24,321 bases of DNA. It comes from Chitinophagaceae bacterium UBA2793 (lineage in GTDB: Bacteria > Bacteroidota > Bacteroidia > Chitinophagales > Chitinophagaceae). The stretch is taken from NCBI GenBank assembly GCA_002352045.1, contig DEHT01000051.1, positions 10,698 through 35,018 of the forward strand, in the 5' to 3' direction. Below, in pieces: positions 1-6,816 of this stretch (positions are counted from its first letter, which is position 1; every line of letters starts with the position of its first letter). The notes below the pieces were generated by a model. It had not been told where the DNA came from and did not search any database. It was given only the letters and a program-made list of their open reading frames with translations. A program made the translations under genes and the position numbers.

Positions 1-3000
1 GCTCTTGCAGGACCCTATACCGATATTACCACAGAAAGCGTTTCACCCTCTACTATTGTGAACCCAACAGTAACTACATATTATAGGGCGGTAGTAACCT
101 GTAGCGGCCAACCGGAAAATACTACACCGGTGTTAGTTTCTATTAATGGCGGACTTGCAGGAGGCAACTACACTATTAACAGCGCCGTGGCAACAGGTGG
201 TAGCAATTACCAAACTTTTGCAGATGCAATTGCAGCAATTTCCTGCGGAATTTTGGGGCCTGTAGTGTTTAATGTAGATGCTGCAAGCGGCCCTTACAAC
301 GAGCAATTGATAATACCTCAAATTACCAATAGTTCATCTACCAATACTGTTACTTTTAATGGTAATGGCAGAACCATTCAAGCAGTTCCTGTTACCGCAA
401 ATCGTTCAATGATTCGCTTTGATGGAGCAGATTATGTAATTATCAATAACCTGAATATGGTTACCCAGGATGCTACATACGGGTGGGGAGTTCATTTTAC
501 CAATCTTGCTGAGAATAACCAAATTAATAATTGTAACATAGATGTAAGTGCAGTTACCAGTACAACGCAAAGTAACAGTGGCGGTATTATAGCTTCTGCG
601 TCCACTACCTCTGTAACTTCTACGGGCAATGTAGCTCATAATAATATCATAAATGGCAATACCATAACTGGGGGTTACCAGGGTATTATTATGCATGGTA
701 ATACTACAGACAGATCTACCGGAAACAGCATTATCAATAATACTATTATTGATTTTTATGCTAATGGTATTGAACTCACTTACCATACCGGAACCAATGT
801 TGCCAATAATGATATAAGTCGCCCCAATAGAACCAGTGTAACAACATTTGCAGGTATTGAAATTGGCAGTTCCTGCAACTCGGTTGTGGTAAACGCCAAC
901 CGCATACACAATACACACAATCCAGGTGCTACCCAAAGCGGCACGGCGTATGGCATTTATGTCAATGCAAGTGATGCTGTTGCAGGCACTGAAAATGTAT
1001 TTACCAATAACCTTATTTATGACTTCAATAGCGGTACCGGCATTCAATATGGCATTTATAATTCCGGCTCCGACAATTGCAAAATTTATCACAATACCAT
1101 TGTGCTGGACAATGGCAGTTCAACATCCGGCACTACCCGTGGTTTTTATCAAACCACTACCGCCACAGGAATAGATTTTAAAAACAACCTCATTACCATT
1201 TCCAGAGCAGGTACAGGAACTAAACACGCCATCTATTTTGGAACAGTAGCTAGCACTATTACTTCGGACAATAACAACTTGCATGTTTCAACAGCCGCTA
1301 CTCATTACACCGGTTACTACAATGCAACCAATCAACTTACACTGAGCGATTGGCAAACCGCCAGCTCCGGTGATGCCAGTTCATTGGACTTGGCTCCATT
1401 ATTTGCTGCACCGGGATCCGGAAATTACAGCCCAATTTTAGCCTCGCTAAATAATATGGGTACAAATGTGGGAGTAGCTACCGATATTGTCAACAATGCC
1501 AGAAGCGCCTCTACTCCCGATATTGGCGCTTACGAATTTGATGTGGCTGGTTGTATAGCTCCTCCAACAGCAGGATCAATTAACGCTACACCAAATGGTA
1601 CATTATGTAGCGGTACTTCAGTTGAGTTTAGTTTAACGGGTAATTCAATTGGTACCGGCCAAACCTATACTTTACAAAGTTCACTCACCTCAGGCGTAGG
1701 CTTTGCTGATATTAGTGCTGCATTAGACAATCCTTTGTTTTCGTATAATGTAACAGAAACCAGGTATTACAGAATTGCAGTAACCTGCAGTGGCAATACA
1801 CAATTTTCAAATGAAATATTGATAACGGTTCCTGCATTGTTCCCAGCCGGTACTTATACCATTAATAGTAACGTAGCAACCGGAGGTAGCAATTTTCAAA
1901 CCTTTGCCGATGCTATAGCAGCTATCAACTGTGGAATTGCTGGCCCAATTGTATTTAATGTAGATGCAGCCAGTGGGCCATATAATGAGCAGGTAATTAT
2001 TCCGGATGTGCCCAATACCAGTGCTGTAAATACTTTGTTGTTTAATGGTAATGGACGAACCATTTCTTTCCTTTCAACCAATTCAAATGAGAGAGCAGGT
2101 ATTAAATTAAATGGAACCGACTACACCACTATCAGCAACTTTGTAATTATAGCTACCGGTACCACAACTACTGAATATGGATTTGGCATCCAGGTGTTGA
2201 GTAATGCAGATAATAACCAAATACTCAACAATACCATAAATATTAATACTACTTCCACCTCAGCCAACTACTCGGGTATAGCAATTGGTGGAACAGCCAC
2301 CGGGGCTGCTACAAGTGGTTCAAATACTGACAATACTTTGGTAAGCGGTAATACGGTTACCGGTGGTAATTATGGCATTAGCTTATATGGTGCTACCGGT
2401 GCAGGCAACCTGATAAATAATAACCAAATTGTAAACAACATTATAAGAGACCAGGATGAAGAAGGAATTTATGTGGCTTATACCAACAATACCTTAGTAG
2501 AGAATAATGATATAAGCAGGCCAACTCGTACGGCTCCTACAGATTATACCGGCATTTATTTTGTTAACCAAAGTTTGAACGGAAGGGTTTCAAAAAACAA
2601 AATGCACGATCCCTATGCCGGCGACCTTGCCGATGTGAGCGCAGCTTATGGTATTTATTTTTCTTCATGCGATGCTACGCCGGGTAATGAGAATATTGTA
2701 AGCAACAATATTATTTACAACTTTAATGGTGGCGGTGCTCAATATGGTATTTATAATACAGGCTCCGATAGTGTACATTTTTTACACAATTCCATTGCAT
2801 TAAACGACCAGGGGTATGCGGGTACCGCTTTAACAAGAGGGTTCCATCAATCTACCACCGCAAGAGGTATTGAATTTAGAAACAACATTATCTCAATAAC
2901 CAGGTCCGGAACGGGTACCAAATATGCCCTATACTTTGGTGCTACCACTACTGCAAGTACCATTGTTTCAAACCAGAATAATTTATATGTAGCCCCTCTT

Positions 3001-3837
3001 ACCGGCAATAATTATATAGGCTACCTGGCGGTACCTACGCCTGCTACCAGCTACGCCACAATTGCAGAATGGAATGTAGCAACCGGTCAAGACCAAAACT
3101 CTGTTGTATTAAATCCATTATTTACTAATGAAGCATCGGGTAACCTGTTGCCACAACCCGTGGAGTTAGACAACCTTGGCTCACCTGTAGGAATAACTTC
3201 AGATATTTTAAATGTTGCCCGAAGTGCAAGTACTCCCGATATAGGCGCTTACGAATTTACAGGAAGCATTGTATTGCCTATAAAAATTGTAAATATCTAC
3301 GCAGGTCAATTGAAGAATGACGTGAGCGTTAATTGGAACACTTCTGTTGAATTAAATGCCTCTCATTTTGAAGTGGAAAGGTCGGTTAATGGCACCAGCT
3401 TTGTGTATGCCGGAACGGTTCAGGCAAACAATGCAGCAAATGGGTCAAGCTACCGGTTTACCGATATAAATGCGGTGTTCTTAACCAATGCAAAAACCAT
3501 TTACTATAGGGTAAAAATGGTTGATATGGATGGAAGTTTTGAATACTCTCCAATTGCTGTTGCAAAAATTGGTAAAGGGGTAAACTTTGCGGTGGAAGCC
3601 AATCCTAATCCCTTTAAAGATAATGTAGTGCTCAAAATAAGTACTACATCAGCACAACAATTAAAAATTAGCCTGATTGATTTTAGTGGAAAAACAGTAT
3701 ATAGTAGTAGTAAAACAGTTCAGGAGGGTGTTAGCTTAACTACTTTAAATAATAGTAATAAACTCGCACCCGGTATTTACTTGCTTCATGTTCAAACTAA
3801 AGATCAAACCTATACCGTAAGGTTGCTGAAGCAATAA
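1..3837 (+). CDS. T9SS-secreted beta-helix repeat protein (5' truncated by window)
   Basis: The frame is open from base 1 to the stop at 3835-3837, so the start lies outside the window; the GTG at 58 is only an internal codon. What is visible is about 1278 residues of an exported surface or secreted protein. It consists of an Ig-like segment (…TTYYRAVVTCSG…), a long Asn/Thr-rich right-handed beta-helix region with many NNxI/NNTI turns, then the same pair again about 1690 nt later. Both helix units open with a YTINSxVATGGSN motif (about 169 and 1855) and close with SASTPDIGAYEF (about 1504 and 3220). After the second unit comes a beta-rich linker (about 3270-3570, NWNTSVELNASHFEVERS) and a type A T9SS sorting domain (about 3590-3834) with NPNPFKDNV, GKTVYSS, APGIYLLHV and a terminal RLLKQ. 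The family is known to cross the outer membrane by T9SS and lose the C-terminal domain. The substrate or ligand is unknown; the helix fold resembles polysaccharide-active or adhesive proteins, but no catalytic residues are recognisable. Confidence 0.9.
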   Translation, partial: ALAGPYTDITTESVSPSTIVNPTVTTYYRAVVTCSGQPENTTPVLVSINGGLAGGNYTINSAVATGGSNYQTFADAIAAISCGILGPVVFNVDAASGPYNEQLIIPQITNSSSTNTVTFNGNGRTIQAVPVTANRSMIRFDGADYVIINNLNMVTQDATYGWGVHFTNLAENNQINNCNIDVSAVTSTTQSNSGGIIASASTTSVTSTGNVAHNNIINGNTITGGYQGIIMHGNTTDRSTGNSIINNTIIDFYANGIELTYHTGTNVANNDISRPNRTSVTTFAGIEIGSSCNSVVVNANRIHNTHNPGATQSGTAYGIYVNASDAVAGTENVFTNNLIYDFNSGTGIQYGIYNSGSDNCKIYHNTIVLDNGSSTSGTTRGFYQTTTATGIDFKNNLITISRAGTGTKHAIYFGTVASTITSDNNNLHVSTAATHYTGYYNATNQLTLSDWQTASSGDASSLDLAPLFAAPGSGNYSPILASLNNMGTNVGVATDIVNNARSASTPDIGAYEFDVAGCIAPPTAGSINATPNGTLCSGTSVEFSLTGNSIGTGQTYTLQSSLTSGVGFADISAALDNPLFSYNVTETRYYRIAVTCSGNTQFSNEILITVPALFPAGTYTINSNVATGGSNFQTFADAIAAINCGIAGPIVFNVDAASGPYNEQVIIPDVPNTSAVNTLLFNGNGRTISFLSTNSNERAGIKLNGTDYTTISNFVIIATGTTTTEYGFGIQVLSNADNNQILNNTININTTSTSANYSGIAIGGTATGAATSGSNTDNTLVSGNTVTGGNYGISLYGATGAGNLINNNQIVNNIIRDQDEEGIYVAYTNNTLVENNDISRPTRTAPTDYTGIYFVNQSLNGRVSKNKMHDPYAGDLADVSAAYGIYFSSCDATPGNENIVSNNIIYNFNGGGAQYGIYNTGSDSVHFLHNSIALNDQGYAGTALTRGFHQSTTARGIEFRNNIISITRSGTGTKYALYFGATTTASTIVSNQNNLYVAPLTGNNYIGYLAVPTPATSYATIAEWNVATGQDQNSVVLNPLFTNEASGNLLPQPVELDNLGSPVGITSDILNVARSASTPDIGAYEFTGSIVLPIKIVNIYAGQLKNDVSVNWNTSVELNASHFEVERSVNGTSFVYAGTVQANNAANGSSYRFTDINAVFLTNAKTIYYRVKMVDMDGSFEYSPIAVAKIGKGVNFAVEANPNPFKDNVVLKISTTSAQQLKISLIDFSGKTVYSSSKTVQEGVSLTTLNNSNKLAPGIYLLHVQTKDQTYTVRLLKQ

Positions 3838-3861
3838 CAAGTTTAAACAAAAAATTTCCTT

Positions 3862-3907
3862 AAAGAAAAGGGGTTGTTTCTCTATTTGAAACAATCCCTT
3901 TCTTTTT
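3862..3907 (+). terminator. Rho-independent terminator of the T9SS protein gene
   Basis: A 14-bp stem (3867-3880 with 3888-3901, one G-U pair) closes a 7-nt loop TCTATTT and runs into a T-rich tract TCTTTTT. Further A/T pairing extends the base of the stem with one mismatch. It lies 25 nt after the stop codon of the secreted protein, the usual place for a terminator. The A-rich left flank means it might also work on the opposite strand. Confidence 0.85.
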
Positions 3908-3980
3908 AAGAGTTTTGCAACCACAAACGTTTAATAGCACTACAATTGTTTTTTGAAGAAGAAAAAGTTTGAAGTATATG

Positions 3981-4007
3981 CACAAAAAAACCCTTCAATA
4001 AGGGTTT
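3981..4007 (-). terminator. Minus-strand hairpin terminator after the 43-codon small ORF
   Basis: The perfect 8-bp inverted repeat AAACCCTT/AAGGGTTT (3988-3995 and 4000-4007) has a 4-nt loop. Read on the minus strand it is followed by a T run (the A run at 3984-3990). It lies 26 nt downstream of the small minus-strand ORF ending at 4034, so it fits termination of that transcript. The stem is only moderately GC-rich. Confidence 0.6.
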
Positions 4008-4033
4008 AAAATAATTTCTCCGAGGCATTTCTT

Positions 4034-4165
4034 TTAAGATGCAATAAAATTTTTCAACCGGTTAAAATCTCGTTTTGTGTCTGTGAAAAACAAACTGTGA
4101 AAAGCTGTTGCAATTGCTTTTGCAAAACTTGTAAAGAATAGCTGGTTGTGTTGGTTTTTTCTCAT
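4034..4165 (-). CDS. Candidate small protein, 43 residues
   Basis: An ATG (4165-4163) opens a 43-codon frame ending in TAA at 4036-4034. The peptide starts MRKNQHNQLFF, has a hydrophobic and aromatic middle (FAKAIATAFHSLFF) and a basic C-terminal part (TKRDFNRLKNF). A helical, possibly amphipathic small protein fits, but I recognise no family. A promoter-like TTG-N20-TAATTTTA lies 30-60 nt upstream and a hairpin with a T run lies just downstream, so the ORF sits inside a plausible self-contained transcription unit. There is no strong Shine-Dalgarno sequence, which is normal in this phylum. It could instead be a chance ORF inside a small RNA. Confidence 0.5.
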   Translation of the reverse strand: MRKNQHNQLFFTSFAKAIATAFHSLFFTDTKRDFNRLKNFIAS

Positions 4166-4199
4166 AATAGTGGATTTGGTTGTTTTAAAGTAGGGACAG

Positions 4200-4230
4200 T
4201 AAAATTATTTTATACATTATTGATAATCAA
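4200..4230 (-). promoter_or_regulatory. Candidate promoter of the 43-codon small ORF
   Basis: On the minus strand, TTG (4230-4228) is followed after exactly 20 nt by TAATTTTA (4207-4200). This differs at one position from the Bacteroidota -7 consensus TAnnTTTG and has the usual spacing to a -33 TTG. The predicted transcript start is about 30 nt before the ATG at 4165. The -33 region overlaps a 13-bp palindrome (4219-4231). Confidence 0.4.
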
Positions 4231-4231
4231 T
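4219..4231. repeat. 13-bp palindrome over the -33 element (possible operator)
   Basis: ATTGAT-A-ATCAAT is a perfect inverted repeat of 6-bp arms around one base. It overlaps the putative -33 TTG of the 43-codon small gene, a position where a dimeric regulator could block RNA polymerase. The region is AT-rich, so chance occurrence is possible. Confidence 0.3.
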
Positions 4232-4277
4232 AGCAGAATTCACCTTTTTTTACATTGGTAAATTCCGCAATATAAGG

Positions 4278-4436
4278 TTAAAAACCCCTTATAGCATTTC
4301 GGCTTTTTTTCAACCTTCCTGCTTTTTTATAATACTTAATTGGGTACACTGCCGGGTTTTGAAACAGTTTATCGATAATGCTTTTAATGGCAAACGTAAC
4401 CGGGTGTACAGATTTTGGAGCGTTCAAATGATTCAT
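4278..4436 (-). CDS. Candidate small basic protein, 52 residues
   Basis: An ATG (4436-4434) opens a 52-codon frame ending in TAA at 4280-4278. The peptide begins MNHLNAPKSVHPVTFAIKSI, contains an aromatic stretch (YPIKYYKKAG) and ends in a strongly basic tail (GRLKKSRNAIRGF). The mix of residues looks protein-like rather than like a random AT-rich frame, but I recognise no family. Upstream is A-rich DNA typical of Bacteroidota start sites. It lies between the terminator of the OmpA-type gene and the 43-codon small gene, on the same strand as both. No convincing promoter of its own was seen, and chance ORF status cannot be excluded. Confidence 0.45.
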   Translation of the reverse strand: MNHLNAPKSVHPVTFAIKSIIDKLFQNPAVYPIKYYKKAGRLKKSRNAIRGF

Positions 4437-4497
4437 TTTTTATATGCTTTGCTATTTATTAACGAGTGCTCCTAAATTTTATTGTGCATTAATAGCA

Positions 4498-4525
4498 CAA
4501 AAAAGGAGAATGATTACCATTCTCC
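4498..4525 (-). terminator. Terminator of the OmpA-family lipoprotein gene
   Basis: The perfect 8-bp stem GGAGAATG/CATTCTCC (4505-4512 with 4518-4525, loop 5 nt) is followed on the minus strand by a run of T (the A run at 4499-4504). It lies 25 nt after the stop codon of the OmpA-type gene. A second perfect 6-bp hairpin, TTGTGC/GCACAA, lies just beyond it (4482-4500). Confidence 0.85.
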
Positions 4526-4550
4526 CAAAACAAGTTGTTTATTAAAAAAT

Positions 4551-5420
4551 TTATTTTGTCTCCAATAGTTTAAAGAATTGATCAAGTTGAGGTAAAATAA
4601 CAATTCTTGTTCTTCTGTTGGCAGAGCGGCCTTCGGCAGTGCTATTGTCTGATACGGGATTGTACTCACTTTTGCCCGCAGCAGCCATTTTAGCCGGGTT
4701 AAGACCATAATCATTTTGTAACATTCGCACCACGGTGGTAGCACGCTTCACACTTAAATCCCAGTTGTCTTGCAGGTTGCCCCCTCCTCTATAAGGTACA
4801 TTGTCTGTATGGCCTTCTACCATAAACTCTATATCCGGTTGATTTTTTAAAACGGTTGCTACCTTACCCAGCACTTCTTTTGCCCGGGGTGTAATATTGT
4901 AACTACCGCTTGTAAACAGCATTTTATCTGATATATCAATATAAACCACGCCCTTGTCAACTTTAATATTAATGTCTTTGTCGTCCAAGTTACCAATGGC
5001 ACCTTTTAAATTCATAACCAAAGCCATATTTAAGGAGTCTTTCCGGCTTATTTCCGATTGAAGACTTTGTATATAATTGTCTTTAGCGCCAATGTTTTCT
5101 AAGGATTTTTTAATGCTCTCTGCCTGTGAGCTGGAAATTACAGAAAGGTTTTCCAGTTGTTTTAAAGTTTGGTTGTTATTGTCTTTTAAAAATGCGTTGG
5201 CCTTTTGAAGCTGTGCAATTTCTGCCTCCAGTTGAGCACGGCGAGCCTGCCCTTCTGCGGTTTGGTCGTTGCAGGCTTTTAACTGTGCCTGTAAATCATT
5301 GTAGGCCGATTGTAAGGTTTCGTACCTAACTTTTTCGGTTTTTAATACCTTTTTACTTACGCATGAAGTGAATAAAATTGCTGATGCAAAAACTCCTGCC
5401 AAAATGGTTTGTACTCTCAT
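4551..5420 (-). CDS. OmpA-family peptidoglycan-binding lipoprotein
   Basis: This 289-residue protein has a lipoprotein signal with lipobox LFTSC, so Cys20 would be the lipidated N-terminus. Residues about 25-130 are rich in Glu, Gln, Lys and Ala with heptad-like spacing, suggesting a coiled coil reaching across the periplasm. Residues about 155-280 form an OmpA C-terminal domain: VEGHTDNVPYRG at about 201-212, NWDLSVKRA with Asp221, and GRSANRRTRIVI. In the family these residues contact the diaminopimelate of peptidoglycan. The expected role is to tether the outer membrane to the cell wall. The gene stands alone, with its own -7 box upstream and a terminator downstream. The ATG at 5420 is supported by the immediately following signal peptide. 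Confidence 0.92.
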   Translation of the reverse strand: MRVQTILAGVFASAILFTSCVSKKVLKTEKVRYETLQSAYNDLQAQLKACNDQTAEGQARRAQLEAEIAQLQKANAFLKDNNNQTLKQLENLSVISSSQAESIKKSLENIGAKDNYIQSLQSEISRKDSLNMALVMNLKGAIGNLDDKDINIKVDKGVVYIDISDKMLFTSGSYNITPRAKEVLGKVATVLKNQPDIEFMVEGHTDNVPYRGGGNLQDNWDLSVKRATTVVRMLQNDYGLNPAKMAAAGKSEYNPVSDNSTAEGRSANRRTRIVILPQLDQFFKLLETK

Positions 5421-5436
5421 ATCATTCTATTTTTTG

Positions 5437-5444
5437 CAAAACTA
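5437..5444 (-). promoter_or_regulatory. -7 promoter element of the OmpA-family gene
   Basis: TAGTTTTG on the minus strand matches the Bacteroidota consensus TAnnTTTG exactly and lies 16 nt before the ATG at 5420. That predicts an untranslated leader of roughly 10 nt. No clear -33 TTTG is present. Confidence 0.5.
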
Positions 5445-5571
5445 CCCATATCAGTTTGTTATATTGGCTACAAGGCAGTTTCTATTGTTAACGAACTGAT
5501 AAACTATCTTGTTTACAATTAGAGAAAACAACCAATATGCCGGATATTTACATCATAAGTAATGAATAACT

Positions 5572-6816
5572 ATGTTTTTATATAACTATTATTTTAAGGC
5601 GCTGTTTTGTGTGATGGCGGCAACTGTATTGGGGTGTTATACAACCCCGGCACAGCAAAACCCTTTGTTTATTATAAGTTCCACCAAAGTATATAGTAAG
5701 CCCGGTATAAACGAAAATGCAATTGGAATTTATGCAAGAGGGGGCTTTGCTAAAGAAATTAAAAAACTAAGCAATGGCTGGAGCCTGGTGATTGTAGAAA
5801 ATGGGGATACGGGTTTTCTTCCTTCAAAATTTTTAACCAATATTCTTAATGCCAACGATAAATTCGAAAAAGATCCAAAAGACTTTGTTTTGCCCGACGA
5901 TGAAAATGCAGCGTATGGCAGCCCGCATTTATTTGTAATTGGTGCTGCCGTAAAAGGAAGGGCCATATTTGCAAAAAACAAACCCGTTGTAAAAATTTAT
6001 AGAACCAACCAGCCGGTGAGTGTAAGTTATTTGCCATACAATAACGATGGGTTGGTAAATGTTGAAGGGGGATATTATGAGCCCGAAAAAATGATTTATA
6101 TACCAAAAAAATTTTTGGGAAAAAAACTCAACTTTGATGCCTCTATAAATGAGTTTAATGGTACAAGTAATACACAACTTAAAAAGCAATTGGCCGAACG
6201 TATTTACGAAATGAGTTGGCTCGAAAACCAGGCCAATAACTTAAAGGGTGTTCAACTATTTCGCAGGTATGCACAAGAAACCAACAATCTTAAATTGTAC
6301 AACGAAACTGCATTTGAAGAATTTTTATTAATACATACCCGGCAGCAATTGGAATTTGAGGCGCAGCTAAAGCTTCACCAAAATAACCCGGCAACCATTA
6401 TCATTCAAGGCAAAAAAATGCCATTTTTTCTTTCGGATTCAAATATTAATGAGATTACACTTTCTCAAAAAATTATTAAAAATTCCGGCAATAATAATTA
6501 TCCAGAATGTGGTATTGAAGTTTCTGCAGAGTACGTTTATGATAATTTTAAAATTTATAAAAGCTTCAACGATAAGTTAAATTATATTCCGGAAGCATAT
6601 TTTAAAAATAACGAAATAGCTTTAAACATTGCCGGGTATCAAATTGATAGCAGTACTACAGAAGAAGCATTTGTAAAAAAAATGGGTAGCATTTTACAAT
6701 TTTCCTGGTTTGATGCTCCACATATTTATACCATCAACGACTCCGATGCCGCCGCTTATGTTTTTTATTTTAAAGAGGGAAAGATTGTAAAAATGGAATA
6801 CTTTTTTTATTGCTAA
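5572..6816 (+). CDS. Predicted lipoprotein with bacterial SH3-like domain
   Basis: This 414-residue protein begins with a hydrophobic signal ending in VLGC, so Cys22 is a likely lipidation site. Residues about 30-88 look like a bacterial SH3-like domain: STKVYSKPGINENAIG, then GGFAKEIKKLSNGWSLVIVENGDTGFLPSKFLT. Such domains bind peptidoglycan or protein partners in the envelope. I recognise no family in the remaining roughly 320 residues, which are rich in Lys, Asn and aromatic residues. It is probably an envelope protein with its body in the periplasm. Its stop overlaps the stop of the convergent helicase gene by 4 bp (6813-6816), with no space for a separate terminator. No good promoter was found upstream. 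It diverges from the OmpA-type lipoprotein, but nothing shows a functional link. Confidence 0.75.
   Translation: MFLYNYYFKALFCVMAATVLGCYTTPAQQNPLFIISSTKVYSKPGINENAIGIYARGGFAKEIKKLSNGWSLVIVENGDTGFLPSKFLTNILNANDKFEKDPKDFVLPDDENAAYGSPHLFVIGAAVKGRAIFAKNKPVVKIYRTNQPVSVSYLPYNNDGLVNVEGGYYEPEKMIYIPKKFLGKKLNFDASINEFNGTSNTQLKKQLAERIYEMSWLENQANNLKGVQLFRRYAQETNNLKLYNETAFEEFLLIHTRQQLEFEAQLKLHQNNPATIIIQGKKMPFFLSDSNINEITLSQKIIKNSGNNNYPECGIEVSAEYVYDNFKIYKSFNDKLNYIPEAYFKNNEIALNIAGYQIDSSTTEEAFVKKMGSILQFSWFDAPHIYTINDSDAAAYVFYFKEGKIVKMEYFFYC

Noticed and set aside
406..1092. A 228-codon minus-strand ORF opposite the T9SS protein
   Set aside because: It is a shadow of the Asn/Thr-rich repeats: its composition is Ile/Asn/Tyr/Cys-heavy without domains, and the plus-strand frame has clear motifs and a sorting domain.
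4271..4293. Inverted repeat TATAAGG/CCTTATA near the end of the 52-codon ORF as a terminator
   Set aside because: The stem is AT-rich with a 9-nt loop and has no T run after it on either strand.
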